Shown here: positions 7,281 through 15,455 of the stretch, one piece after another
Position numbering within the stretch: position 1 is the stretch's first letter
Layout of the letters: every line of letters starts with the position of its first letter
NCBI GenBank assembly: GCA_902612325.1
Contig: CACMDB010000004.1
Location: forward strand, 124,001 to 188,000
Length of the DNA stretch: 64,000 bases
Source of the DNA: an uncultured Pelagibacteraceae bacterium
GTDB taxonomy: Bacteria > Pseudomonadota > Alphaproteobacteria > Pelagibacterales > Pelagibacteraceae
Direction of reading: 5' to 3'
Notes under the pieces: generated by a model
The model's database searches: none
Seen by the model: only the letters and a program-made list of their open reading frames with translations
What the model was told of the DNA's origin: nothing
Program-made: the position numbers and the translations under genes

Positions 7281-7355
7281 TGGCGGTCCCTAGGGGAATC
7301 GAACCCCTCTTTCGAGGATGAAAACCACGTGTCCTAACCGATAGACGAAGGGACC
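7281..7355 (-). tRNA. trnE: tRNA-Glu (anticodon TTC), CCA encoded
   Basis: 75 bases on the minus strand fold as a cloverleaf: acceptor stem GGTCCCT/AGGGACC, anticodon loop TTTTCAT with anticodon TTC, a T-arm with GTTCGAT, discriminator G and genomically encoded CCA. The anticodon stem CGTGG/CCTCG has a T-T mismatch at its middle pair. It marks the border between the accessory cluster (to the left) and core genes (ihfA onward). tRNA genes are frequent integration targets, but I found no second copy of its 3' end in the window. Confidence 0.95.
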
Positions 7356-7400
7356 AAATTTGAGGTTTCTATTGCAAAATTTAATCTTTATCAAGTGTTA

Positions 7401-7706
7401 TTAGGTTGCATTCTTCTCGTTATTATTTAGTAATTCTTTGAATTCTTTTGATGGCTTGAACAAAACAACATCTCTCTTAGAAATCTCTTTTTCTTCTTTT
7501 GTTTTTGGATTTCTACCAATTCTAGAACTCTTTGATCTGATCATAAATGTTCCAAACTTTGATATTTTTATTGATCTTTTTTCACATAAATTTGAAACTA
7601 TTATAGAAAAAAATTCTTCAATCAAATTTTCTGTTATTTGTTTTGAAAATCCAACTTGCATGTATATTGCGTTTACAAGATCTTTTTTTGTTAAATTAAT
7701 TCTCAT
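7401..7706 (-). CDS. ihfA: Integration host factor alpha subunit (HU/IHF family)
   Basis: 101 residues with the DNA-bending HU/IHF fold. The N-terminus LTKKDLVNAIYMQVGFSK, the body segment ISKFGTFMIRSKSSRIGRNPKT (the beta-arm, with the RxGRNPKT signature that inserts into the minor groove) and the tail VLFKPSKEFKELL are all present. The length and the extended C-terminal helix fit IhfA better than HU. It acts in nucleoid architecture, promoter control and site-specific recombination. It begins three bases after the plsX stop. In most alphaproteobacteria fabH lies between these two genes, and it is missing here. Confidence 0.88.
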   Translation of the reverse strand: MRINLTKKDLVNAIYMQVGFSKQITENLIEEFFSIIVSNLCEKRSIKISKFGTFMIRSKSSRIGRNPKTKEEKEISKRDVVLFKPSKEFKELLNNNEKNAT

Positions 7707-7709
7707 TAA

Positions 7710-8711
7710 TTATATATTTTCTCTTATTTTATTGATTAAATCACCTTTAACAATTTTACTACATACTTCTAATGAATTTGAAAAACCGATAAAATCTGTT
7801 CCTCCATGACTTTTAACAACTGGAGAATCCAAACCAATAAAGATTGCTCCATTATAAAGTCTTGGATCTAATCTTTTTTTAAACTTGTTTAAATTTGAGA
7901 AATTCAATATTGCTGATAATTTACCTAATATTGAGTCTTTAAAAACTTTTTTAAGTTCATCTGTGATAAAATTTGCTGTTCCTTCTGCTGTTTTAAGAGC
8001 AACATTACCTGTAAAACCATCAGAAACAATTACATTAACATTCCCATCCATGAGTTCATTTCCTTCTATATAGCCAGAAAAATTAAAATTATTAGATTTT
8101 TTCTCATTAAGTATTTGAAAAGTTTCTTTTATAATTTCATTGCCCTTCAATTCTTCTGAACCAATATTTAACAAAGCTGTATTAGGGGTTTCATTTGGAT
8201 AAAGTGATTTATATAAAGATGCTCCCATAATAGAAAAATCAACTAAATTTTTTGAACTGCACTCAATATTAGCACCTAAATCCAATACAACACTCATCCC
8301 TTTTTTATTTGGCCATAATGCAGATAATGCAGGCTTATCAATATTTTCAATCATTTTAAGATTTAATTTAGCAATAACAAGCAATGCACCAGTATTTCCA
8401 GCAGATATTACAATGTCAGACTCCTTTTTTTTTACACTTTCAATCGCTAACCACATACTTGAATCTTTTCCTCTTTTGGCAGCTTCAAGAGGACTATCTG
8501 TGCTTTTAACAACATTATCAGTATGTATTATTTCATAGAAATCTTTATTTAATTTATCTTTAATAAGTGATTCAATTTTAATTTTGTTACCAAATATTTT
8601 AAAAAAATTTTCTTGATTTAATTTATGACTATGGATAATGCCGTCAATAATCTTCTTAGGTGATCCATCGCCACCCATTGCATCAACTGCAATTTTAGTT
8701 AAATCTGACAT
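7710..8711 (-). CDS. plsX: Phosphate acyltransferase PlsX
   Basis: 333 residues matching the soluble PlsX enzyme, which converts acyl-ACP and phosphate to acyl-phosphate. PlsY (encoded at 46199) uses that product to start phospholipid synthesis. The N-terminus IAVDAMGGDGSP is the family signature, followed by SAGNTGALLVIAK and VSDGFTGNVALKTAEG in the active-site region and NGAIFIGLDSPVVKSHGG near the end. Length is normal. The gene lies 11 bases after rpmF and three bases before ihfA, so rpmF-plsX-ihfA form one transcript. Confidence 0.97.
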   Translation of the reverse strand: MSDLTKIAVDAMGGDGSPKKIIDGIIHSHKLNQENFFKIFGNKIKIESLIKDKLNKDFYEIIHTDNVVKSTDSPLEAAKRGKDSSMWLAIESVKKKESDIVISAGNTGALLVIAKLNLKMIENIDKPALSALWPNKKGMSVVLDLGANIECSSKNLVDFSIMGASLYKSLYPNETPNTALLNIGSEELKGNEIIKETFQILNEKKSNNFNFSGYIEGNELMDGNVNVIVSDGFTGNVALKTAEGTANFITDELKKVFKDSILGKLSAILNFSNLNKFKKRLDPRLYNGAIFIGLDSPVVKSHGGTDFIGFSNSLEVCSKIVKGDLINKIRENI

Positions 8712-8722
8712 TGAAATACTTA

Positions 8723-8905
8723 TTATTCTTCTGGATCTAAAACTTGACGACCTTTGTACATTCCAGTTTTTAAATCTAAATGATGAGACAATCTATACTC
8801 ACCAGATTTTTTGTCCTCAATAATATTCTTTGACGAGAATTTCATATTTTGTGACCTTCTCATACCTGTTCTTGATGGTGTTTGTTTTCGTTTAGGAACT
8901 GCCAT
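8723..8905 (-). CDS. rpmF: 50S ribosomal protein L32
   Basis: 60 residues beginning [20 protein letters not shown], the standard N-terminus of L32 in alphaproteobacteria, with [19 protein letters not shown] in the second half. This is the zinc-free type, with no CxxC pairs. It sits between the cytochrome bc1 chaperone gene (two-base gap) and plsX. The DUF177/YceD gene that usually precedes rpmF is absent. Confidence 0.97.
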   Translation of the reverse strand: MAVPKRKQTPSRTGMRRSQNMKFSSKNIIEDKKSGEYRLSHHLDLKTGMYKGRQVLDPEE

Positions 8906-8907
8906 AA

Positions 8908-9375
8908 TTATCGACTAATTACACTTTTTGAATAAAAATTCAAATTTTTTTTACTTAAATTTGTGTAAAATTCATCAAAATAATCAACTAAAGTATCAAT
9001 TTCTTTAAAATCTTCTAAAAAGGAAGATAGTTTGTTTGATTTTTCATTTTTATCTAATTTATCCCAAAAGTGAATTTCTGAAACAATAGCATGAAATAGA
9101 TTTAAATAAATTTTCATTTTTTTATTAATTGATTGATCTCCATATCCTATCTCTCTGATGCTCAGTTCTAATTGTCTAAAGTTAAAATCGTAAATTTTTT
9201 GTAAAATATCCTTATTTTCTTTATTTTTAAAGGTTTTTAAAAAAAAAGCAAAATGTATGAGAAATAATGTTAACCGATCAGAAAAGTTATCTTCACGATC
9301 AAGAGATTTATATAGATCTTTATTTCTAGAGTAATTGATTAAATTGTTATAAATATTAATATAGCTATCAGACAT
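8908..9375 (-). CDS. Ubiquinol-cytochrome c chaperone family protein (CBP3-like)
   Basis: 155 residues resembling the bacterial ubiquinol-cytochrome c chaperone domain related to yeast CBP3/UQCC1, which assists assembly of the cytochrome bc1 complex. The supporting stretch is the helical segment from [19 protein letters not shown] to [20 protein letters not shown], which matches the family's layout with an RE-x-G-x-GD turn. Position supports the call: in alphaproteobacteria this gene precedes yceD-rpmF-plsX and is divergent from bamE, as here. Its ATG and the bamE ATG share two bases on opposite strands, so promoters lie inside the neighbouring gene. Identity is low and the call leans on synteny. 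Confidence 0.72.
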   Translation of the reverse strand: MSDSYINIYNNLINYSRNKDLYKSLDREDNFSDRLTLFLIHFAFFLKTFKNKENKDILQKIYDFNFRQLELSIREIGYGDQSINKKMKIYLNLFHAIVSEIHFWDKLDKNEKSNKLSSFLEDFKEIDTLVDYFDEFYTNLSKKNLNFYSKSVISR

Positions 9376-9859
9376 GTGCAGATTATTATATATATTTTTT
9401 TTTGTATTAGTAGTATCAAATTGTTCTTTTAAAAAAGTCGTAAAACATCATGGTGTTCCTTTTCTAGAAAAAAAACAAAAAGAATTAATTATAGATCAAT
9501 CAACCATTAATGATGTAAGAAAAATTCTTGGAACACCTTCAACTCAAAGCAAATTTGATAATGATATATGGATATATATTGAGAGAAAACAAACTCAATC
9601 TAAACTGAAAAATTTAGGTCGAATGAAAATCTTTAAGAATGACATTTTAGTTCTTGAAATTGATAATTATGGTATTCTTAAAAAAAAAGAATTTTATAAT
9701 ATAGATGATATGCAGAAAATAAAAGTTACAAAAGAAACGACAGAAGCTTCTTTTGCGCGAAATTCGTTTATTTATGATTTTATGTCCAGTATGCGCCAAA
9801 AAATTAATGACCCTCTTGGTGTGAGGGCCAAAAAAAGAAAAGAAATTAGCCAGCGATAA
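9374..9859 (+). CDS. bamE: Outer membrane assembly lipoprotein BamE (SmpA/OmlA family)
   Basis: 161 residues starting with a lipoprotein signal, [18 protein letters not shown], with the lipobox VSNC placing the lipidated Cys at residue 17. The SmpA/OmlA domain follows: [19 protein letters not shown] and [10 protein letters not shown] match the family's VR-x-LLGTPS and W-x-Y-x-x-R pattern. BamE helps the BAM complex insert beta-barrel proteins into the outer membrane. The last 14 bases overlap the 3' end of the convergent hppA gene. The C-terminal 45 residues form a basic extension beyond the core domain. Confidence 0.85.
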   Translation: MCRLLYIFFFVLVVSNCSFKKVVKHHGVPFLEKKQKELIIDQSTINDVRKILGTPSTQSKFDNDIWIYIERKQTQSKLKNLGRMKIFKNDILVLEIDNYGILKKKEFYNIDDMQKIKVTKETTEASFARNSFIYDFMSSMRQKINDPLGVRAKKRKEISQR

Positions 9860-11951
9860 CTGCTAATAAAAGTAAAGCAACAATATTTGTTATTTTAATC
9901 ATTGGATTCACTGCAGGACCCGCTGTATCTTTATATGGATCACCAACAGTGTCCCCTGTAACTGCAGCTTTGTGAGCTTCAGATCCTTTTCCACCATGAT
10001 TTCCATCTTCAATATATTTTTTAGCATTATCCCATGCACCTCCACCAGCTGTCATTGAAACTGCAACAAATAGACCTGTAATAATAACACCTAGTAGCAT
10101 TGCACCAACTGATGCTAAAGCTGCAACTTGACCACCAATTGCAAAAATTATTAAGTATAGAACGATTGGTGACAGGACTGGTAATAATGACGGAATAATC
10201 ATTTCTTTAATTGCGGCTACAGTTAATAAATCAACTAATTTAGCATAGTCAGGTTTTTGTTTCCTTTTCATGATGCCTGGATATTTTTTAAATTGTCTTC
10301 TAACCTCTATTACAACAGCACCACCTGCTCTACCAACAGCTTGCATCCCCATAGATCCAAATAAATAAGGCAACATTCCACCTATAAGTAGACCAACAAC
10401 AACATAAGGATTGGATAAATCAAAAGTTACAACTATTCCCTCTAATTTTGAGCCAACCTCTTTTGAAAAATGTTTAATATCCTCTGTGTACGCTGCAAAA
10501 AGAACCAGAGCCCCTAACCCAGCAGATCCAATAGCATAACCTTTAGTAACTGCTTTTGTAGTATTACCAACAGCATCTAAGGCATCTGTTGTTTTTCTAA
10601 CATTGTTAGGTAATTTAGACATTTCAGCAATACCGCCAGCATTATCTGTTACTGGTCCATAAGCATCTAAAGCAACAACCATACCGGCTAATGCTAACAT
10701 AGTAGTTACAGCGATTGCTATACCATACAAACCAGCGATATGGTTGGTAAACAAAATACCGGCAACAATTATTAAAGCTGGTATAGCTGTAGCCTCTAAT
10801 GAAATTGCCAAACCTTGAATTACGTTTGTACCATGTCCAGTAGTAGAGGAGCTTGCAACACTTTTGACAGGTCTATAGTTAGTTCCTGTATAATATTCAG
10901 TCACCCAAATAAGTAATCCTGTAATTACTAATCCTATCACTCCACAATAATATAAGCTCATTCCAGAAAATGATTTATTATTTAAATCATAAGAATTTTC
11001 TAAACCTAGAACATAATCAGTAACTGGATATAAAATAACTAAAGAAGCTAAGGCTGATACAACAAATCCTTTATACAAAGCTCCCATAACATTTTTATTT
11101 TTACCAAGCTTAACAAAAAAAGTTCCAATAATTGAGGTTAAAATACATGCTCCACCGATTGTTAGTGGATAAATCATCATTGATAAATCTCCTGGAAAAA
11201 ATATAGAAGACAAAACCATTGTGGCAACAATAGTTACTGCATATGTTTCAAATAAATCAGCAGCCATTCCAGCACAATCACCCACATTATCACCAACGTT
11301 ATCAGCAATTACAGCAGGATTTCTTGGATCATCTTCTGGAATTCCGGCTTCTACTTTTCCAACCAAATCTGCTCCAACATCAGCACCTTTAGTGAAAATA
11401 CCCCCACCAAGCCTTGCAAAAATAGAAATTAATGATGCACCAAAACCAAGTGCAACTAACGCATTCACAATTTCTCTCTCATCAACATTAAATTTTAACA
11501 ATAAATAATAATAAACAGCAATTGATAATAAGGCCAAACCAGCAACCAACATTCCAGTGACAGCCCCAGATTTAAAAGCTACTGACAAACCACTTGCCAA
11601 TCCTTTTCTAGACGCTTCAGCAGTCCTAACGTTTGCTTGTACTGAAACTAACATTCCAACATATCCTGCTATACCCGATAAAGTTGCACCAATGAGGTAA
11701 CCTAAGCCAACAAGCATGCTAAAAGCAAAACTAACAATTACTAAAACAACAACACCCACTATAGCAATTGTTTTGTATTGTCTAGCTAGATAAGCTTTTG
11801 CACCGATTTGTATCGCTGATGCAATATCTTGCATCTTAGAATTTCCAGCACTTGAATTTAAAATATTTTTTCCAGTTAAATATCCATAAACTATTGATAA
11901 TAATCCAGCACCAATAGTGTATAAGAGAATAGTCTCGATCATTGAATTCAT
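9846..11951 (-). CDS. hppA: Membrane-bound proton-translocating pyrophosphatase (K+-independent type)
   Basis: 701 residues and about 16 membrane helices. The pyrophosphate-binding segment [13 protein letters not shown] (191-203; D-x7-K-x-E) is followed by [18 protein letters not shown]. Near residues 463-472 the sequence is [10 protein letters not shown]: Lys at the position called 460 and Thr three residues on are the mark of potassium-independent H+-pumping enzymes, whereas K+-dependent ones have Ala there. The enzyme splits pyrophosphate and pumps protons across the inner membrane. The start at 11951 (MNSM) could also be the Met three codons later. It has its own leader with AAC-rich repeats, and its 3' end overlaps bamE by 14 bases. 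Confidence 0.97.
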   Translation of the reverse strand: MNSMIETILLYTIGAGLLSIVYGYLTGKNILNSSAGNSKMQDIASAIQIGAKAYLARQYKTIAIVGVVVLVIVSFAFSMLVGLGYLIGATLSGIAGYVGMLVSVQANVRTAEASRKGLASGLSVAFKSGAVTGMLVAGLALLSIAVYYYLLLKFNVDEREIVNALVALGFGASLISIFARLGGGIFTKGADVGADLVGKVEAGIPEDDPRNPAVIADNVGDNVGDCAGMAADLFETYAVTIVATMVLSSIFFPGDLSMMIYPLTIGGACILTSIIGTFFVKLGKNKNVMGALYKGFVVSALASLVILYPVTDYVLGLENSYDLNNKSFSGMSLYYCGVIGLVITGLLIWVTEYYTGTNYRPVKSVASSSTTGHGTNVIQGLAISLEATAIPALIIVAGILFTNHIAGLYGIAIAVTTMLALAGMVVALDAYGPVTDNAGGIAEMSKLPNNVRKTTDALDAVGNTTKAVTKGYAIGSAGLGALVLFAAYTEDIKHFSKEVGSKLEGIVVTFDLSNPYVVVGLLIGGMLPYLFGSMGMQAVGRAGGAVVIEVRRQFKKYPGIMKRKQKPDYAKLVDLLTVAAIKEMIIPSLLPVLSPIVLYLIIFAIGGQVAALASVGAMLLGVIITGLFVAVSMTAGGGAWDNAKKYIEDGNHGGKGSEAHKAAVTGDTVGDPYKDTAGPAVNPMIKITNIVALLLLAVIAG

Positions 11952-12034
11952 AAAAAACCTAAATTATGTTGTTGGTTGTTAGTTGTTAAAAATCGGACAA
12001 TACAAAAAAAGCTATAAAAGGCAATAAATAACTT

Positions 12035-12994
12035 TTAAAAATTATGAAAATAACCTTTGTTTTTATAGGCAATTTTATTCCCTTTTTCATCAATAATTTG
12101 TGATTTTTGAGTACCTGAAGAAATATTTCCTATTTTTGAAATCTTAATTCCTAGCGATTTAAAAGTTCTCTTAATGATTCTGGACTTTTTTTTTGATGCG
12201 GTAAATAGTATCTGATAATCATCACCCTTAGATACAAAGTTCATCTTTTTTAATTTATTTAAAAGTATTATTTTTTTCAAATTTATAGATATCGGAATAT
12301 TAGAAATATAAACTTTATAAGATAATTTTTGTTTATTAATTAATTTATCTAAATCAGCAAAAAGACCATCAGAAATATCTATAGAGGTATTCGTAAAATT
12401 AAATAATTTTTTTGTTAAATTAATATGTAATTCTGGAAGATAATATTTATTAAGAAAATATTTATTGAGATCTTTTTTAAAAGAAAATTTTTTTTTTAAT
12501 ATTTCTAAGCCCATGTAGCTATCACCCAAATTACCCGTTACATAAATGTCATCATCTAATTTTGCTTTATTTCGAAATATTATATTTGAGGAAAAACCAA
12601 CGGAAATTATTGTAAAACTCAATTTATTTGAAAAAACAGTATCTCCCCCTGAAATATAAATTCCAAACTTTTTTTGTTCTTGTTTTAGTGATTGAGAAAT
12701 TTTACTTAAATTCAATTTTGTAAATGTTTTTTTATTTCCAGAACCTGAAATAAAATAATATTTTGGTTTAACTCCTTTGCAAATCAAATCAGAAATAGAG
12801 GATCTAAGAATTTTTTTAATAACTAAACCAGGATCTTTAAAATCAAAAAAATGTGATTTATGTATATAAGTATCTACAGAAATAACTAATTTTTTTGATT
12901 TATCAAAAAAAACATCATCATTTAATTTAAGTGAATTTTTATTATTTAAAGAGAGTTTTGAAAAATACTTTTTAATTATCTCAAATTCATGCAT
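12035..12994 (-). CDS. thiL: Thiamine-monophosphate kinase
   Basis: 319 residues of the PurM/ThiL fold. Seen in order: LNDDVFF (usual GDDAA(V/L)), VISVDTYIHKSHF (SVDT-x-x-EG-x-HF), ISGGDTVF, TGNLGDSYMGLEIL, DISDGLFADLDKL and GDDYQILFT (GEDYELLF). These line the Mg-ATP and thiamine-phosphate sites, so the active site looks whole. It makes thiamine diphosphate from thiamine phosphate. It is the last gene of the glyA-nrdR-rib-nusB run and overlaps nusB by eight bases. Confidence 0.93.
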   Translation of the reverse strand: MHEFEIIKKYFSKLSLNNKNSLKLNDDVFFDKSKKLVISVDTYIHKSHFFDFKDPGLVIKKILRSSISDLICKGVKPKYYFISGSGNKKTFTKLNLSKISQSLKQEQKKFGIYISGGDTVFSNKLSFTIISVGFSSNIIFRNKAKLDDDIYVTGNLGDSYMGLEILKKKFSFKKDLNKYFLNKYYLPELHINLTKKLFNFTNTSIDISDGLFADLDKLINKQKLSYKVYISNIPISINLKKIILLNKLKKMNFVSKGDDYQILFTASKKKSRIIKRTFKSLGIKISKIGNISSGTQKSQIIDEKGNKIAYKNKGYFHNF

Positions 12995-13391
12995 TTGTTG
13001 ATCTTAATTTTTTTGCAGCATTATCTAATAATGCATTTAAATATTTTGTTTGAGAGTCATTTAAAAAGAGATTAGATGCATCTAGATATTCTTTAATGAT
13101 TATCCTTATTGATACATTTGGTTTATATAAAATTTCATATGTTGCAGATTTTAAGATTACTTGAAATATCTTATCTAATTTAAACAAATTGAAACTATCA
13201 CCTAAATTTTTATCTAATTCGTCTACAATAATTTCGTTTCGTTCAATTGTGCCTAAAACAATATCTTTTATAAATTTTTTAAATCTATGTTTTGGAAATT
13301 CTATTTGATCATCGTTATTAAACAAAAAACCATACAATTTTTGAATAATAATAACTCTAGGGTTATTTTTTGGGCTATACTTTGGTTTCAT
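12987..13391 (-). CDS. nusB: Transcription antitermination factor NusB
   Basis: 134 residues, all-helical and basic, with the NusB pattern: an N-terminal RVIIIQKLYGFLF helix, then DELDKNLGDSFNLFKLDKIFQVILKSATYEIL and the closing SIRIIIKEYLDASNLFLNDSQTKYLNALLD-type helix pair. NusB with NusE/S10 binds boxA RNA and prevents early termination of rRNA transcription. Its start overlaps ribH by four bases (ATGA), and its position ribH-nusB-thiL is the standard one. Confidence 0.92.
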   Translation of the reverse strand: MKPKYSPKNNPRVIIIQKLYGFLFNNDDQIEFPKHRFKKFIKDIVLGTIERNEIIVDELDKNLGDSFNLFKLDKIFQVILKSATYEILYKPNVSIRIIIKEYLDASNLFLNDSQTKYLNALLDNAAKKLRSTNA

Positions 13392-13777
13392 TTTTGAGAT
13401 AAAACTGAAACAACAGCTTTTGCTGCCTCAGCACCCTTTTTTTTTCTGGCCTTTGCTTGTTTCATATTTAAGCAAGTTAGAATTCCATTTCCTATGGGTT
13501 TTTTTGAATTAATAGCTAAATCCATAATAGCGTTAGTTGAGGATTGAGATATGAAATCAAAGTGTGGAGTTTGACCTTTAATAACACATCCAAGAGCGAT
13601 GAAAGCGTCAAATTTTTTTAAATGTTTTGAGATGGTCACAGGTATCTCAAAAACGCCAGGAACTTTAATTATTTTTATATTAAAATTTCTTGGGAGATTT
13701 TTTTTTGCACTATTTAACAAACCCAAAGAAATATCTTTATAATAATCAGCTGTGACTATTAAAATTTTTTTCATCAA
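13388..13777 (-). CDS. ribH: 6,7-dimethyl-8-ribityllumazine synthase
   Basis: 129 residues, compact compared with the usual 150 or so. Family motifs are VPGVFEIP (substrate loop), ALGCVIKGQTPHFDFI (catalytic His in the PHFD segment; usual GAVIRGxTPHFD) and GNGILTCLNMKQA. It condenses the ribityl-aminouracil with dihydroxybutanone phosphate in the penultimate step of riboflavin synthesis. It overlaps ribBA upstream and nusB downstream by four bases each, so translation is probably coupled. Confidence 0.94.
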   Translation of the reverse strand: MMKKILIVTADYYKDISLGLLNSAKKNLPRNFNIKIIKVPGVFEIPVTISKHLKKFDAFIALGCVIKGQTPHFDFISQSSTNAIMDLAINSKKPIGNGILTCLNMKQAKARKKKGAEAAKAVVSVLSQK

Positions 13778-14874
13778 ATCAATTCTTGTTTAGTTATTTT
13801 AATGTTATACCCCTCTAAACCAATAACTTTTTTTGGTGTTCTAGTAATTAATATCATTTTTTTTATTTTTAAATCTTTAATAATTTGGGCACCTATACCA
13901 TAATTTCTGATAAGATTATCTTTACCTTTCTTTTTAATACTTTTATTTTTAAAACTTTTAAGCGTTTGAGTTACTGAATTTAAGTTAGAGTCTTTTATAA
14001 AGATTAGTACACAATTATTATATCTTTTAAAATAGTTCATTGTTTTATCAAATGAATTGGGAAGTTTCTGACTTATAAGATAGTTATAAACTACATTTGA
14101 TGAAATAACCCTAACACGTGGTACGATTGATCTTTTTAAAGATCCTTTAATGAGAGCAAAGTGTTCTGATCCATCTAGAAGATTCTCATATATTTTGATC
14201 TTATATTTTTGATTTTTTACTTTGATATCCGAAGACTTTTTTAATTTTACTAATTTTTCTTTTTTTAATCGATAAGAAATTAAATCCTCAATTTTACCAA
14301 TTTTAAGTTTATGTTTTTGTGCAAAATTTAAAAGTGCTTGACCCTTAGCCATTGTTCCGTCCTCATTCATTATTTCACAAATGACTGCTGAATTATTCTT
14401 TTTAGCTAACTTCGAAATATCCACAGAGGCCTCTGTGTGACCTGCTCTTACAAGAACACCACCATCTTTTGCGATTATTGGAAACACATGGCCAGGTGAT
14501 ACTATGTCTTTCTTACTCACATTTTTCTTTGAAGCTATTTTAATAGTTTTTGCTCTATCTTTTGCTGATATCCCAGTTGTGATACCTTTTTTGGCTTCTA
14601 TTGAAATTGTAAATGCTGTCTGATTTCTTGATTGATTTACAGGTGACATTAAAGATAAATTTAATCTTTTAGCTTGAAGACTATCTAAGGCTAAACAAAT
14701 AAGACCTCTTCCATATTTAGCCATAAAATTAATATTCTTTGCATTTGTATCCGAAGTTGACATAACTAAATCACCTTCATTTTCTCTTTTTTCATCATCA
14801 ACTAAAATGTACATACCCCCTTTTCTTGCTACATTTATTATGGATTCTATTGACGAATAATTATTTTTTTTCAT
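13774..14874 (-). CDS. ribB: 3,4-dihydroxy-2-butanone-4-phosphate synthase with degenerate GTP cyclohydrolase II-like domain (RibBX type)
   Basis: 366 residues. The first 200 form an intact DHBP synthase: DDEKRENEGDLV (metal-binding Glu and Asp), SPGHVFPI, GGVLVRAGHTEASVD and EIMNEDGTM. The second domain (about 215-366) aligns with GTP cyclohydrolase II at its end (RNYGIGAQIIKDL, KKVIGLEGYNIKI). It lacks the zinc cluster C-x2-GD-x8-C-x-C and the EGRGIGL catalytic segment: where VHSECLTGD is expected there is VISSNVVYNYL. So only dihydroxybutanone phosphate synthesis is expected, and a true ribA must be elsewhere. It overlaps ribE by 14 bases. Often annotated ribBA. Confidence 0.9.
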   Translation of the reverse strand: MKKNNYSSIESIINVARKGGMYILVDDEKRENEGDLVMSTSDTNAKNINFMAKYGRGLICLALDSLQAKRLNLSLMSPVNQSRNQTAFTISIEAKKGITTGISAKDRAKTIKIASKKNVSKKDIVSPGHVFPIIAKDGGVLVRAGHTEASVDISKLAKKNNSAVICEIMNEDGTMAKGQALLNFAQKHKLKIGKIEDLISYRLKKEKLVKLKKSSDIKVKNQKYKIKIYENLLDGSEHFALIKGSLKRSIVPRVRVISSNVVYNYLISQKLPNSFDKTMNYFKRYNNCVLIFIKDSNLNSVTQTLKSFKNKSIKKKGKDNLIRNYGIGAQIIKDLKIKKMILITRTPKKVIGLEGYNIKITKQELI

Positions 14875-15454
14875 AAAAATAGTTTCTAACGTATTTTGAA
14901 AGAATATCTATTTCTACGTTAACTAAATTACCTTTTTTAAGAGATGATAGATTTGTTAATTTATAAGTATGAGGAATTATCCAAATTTGAAAACCTTTTT
15001 TCGTCACTTTAGAAATTGTTAATGATATACCATTTATACTAATTGAAGCTTTTTCTATAATATTTTTTCTCTCTTTTTTATTAATTTCAAAATCAAATAG
15101 ATAAGATTTATCAATATTTTTTACTGATAATATTTTTCCAATAGTATCAACATGTCCTTGACAAATATGCCCTGAAATTTTTTGACCATATTTAAGAGGA
15201 AGTTCTAGATTAATTCTATCATTTAACTTTATGTATCTAAATTTTGATCTTTTTATAGTTTCATTTGATAAATAAAATTCCATAATTCTTTTTTTTATTG
15301 AAATGAGAGTAAGACAAACTCCATCACAAGCTACAGAAACACCTATATCTTTTAAACCTAATTTTAGATTAGATTTTACAAAAATATTTATTCCTTTTGG
15401 TCTTTTAATTATTTTTGTTATTGAACCTTTGTTGAAAATAATTCCATTAAACAT
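14861..15454 (-). CDS. ribE: Riboflavin synthase alpha subunit
   Basis: 197 residues built of two lumazine-binding barrels. The start MFNGII is the family's MF(T)GII. The first barrel has VACDGVCLTL and the second SISINGISLTI, with KYGQKISGHICQGHVDTIG between. These are the paired motifs that hold two lumazine molecules, which dismutate to give riboflavin. It begins one base after the ribD stop and overlaps the start of ribB. No FMN riboswitch is visible upstream of any gene of this cluster. Confidence 0.95.
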   Translation of the reverse strand: MFNGIIFNKGSITKIIKRPKGINIFVKSNLKLGLKDIGVSVACDGVCLTLISIKKRIMEFYLSNETIKRSKFRYIKLNDRINLELPLKYGQKISGHICQGHVDTIGKILSVKNIDKSYLFDFEINKKERKNIIEKASISINGISLTISKVTKKGFQIWIIPHTYKLTNLSSLKKGNLVNVEIDILSKYVRNYFYEKK

Positions 15455-15455
15455 T

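Noticed and set aside
7281-7355. Direct repeat of the tRNA-Glu 3' end as an att site near the integrase
   Set aside because: I scanned the 1739-7280 region and found no copy of the T-arm/acceptor sequence; the other end may lie outside the window.
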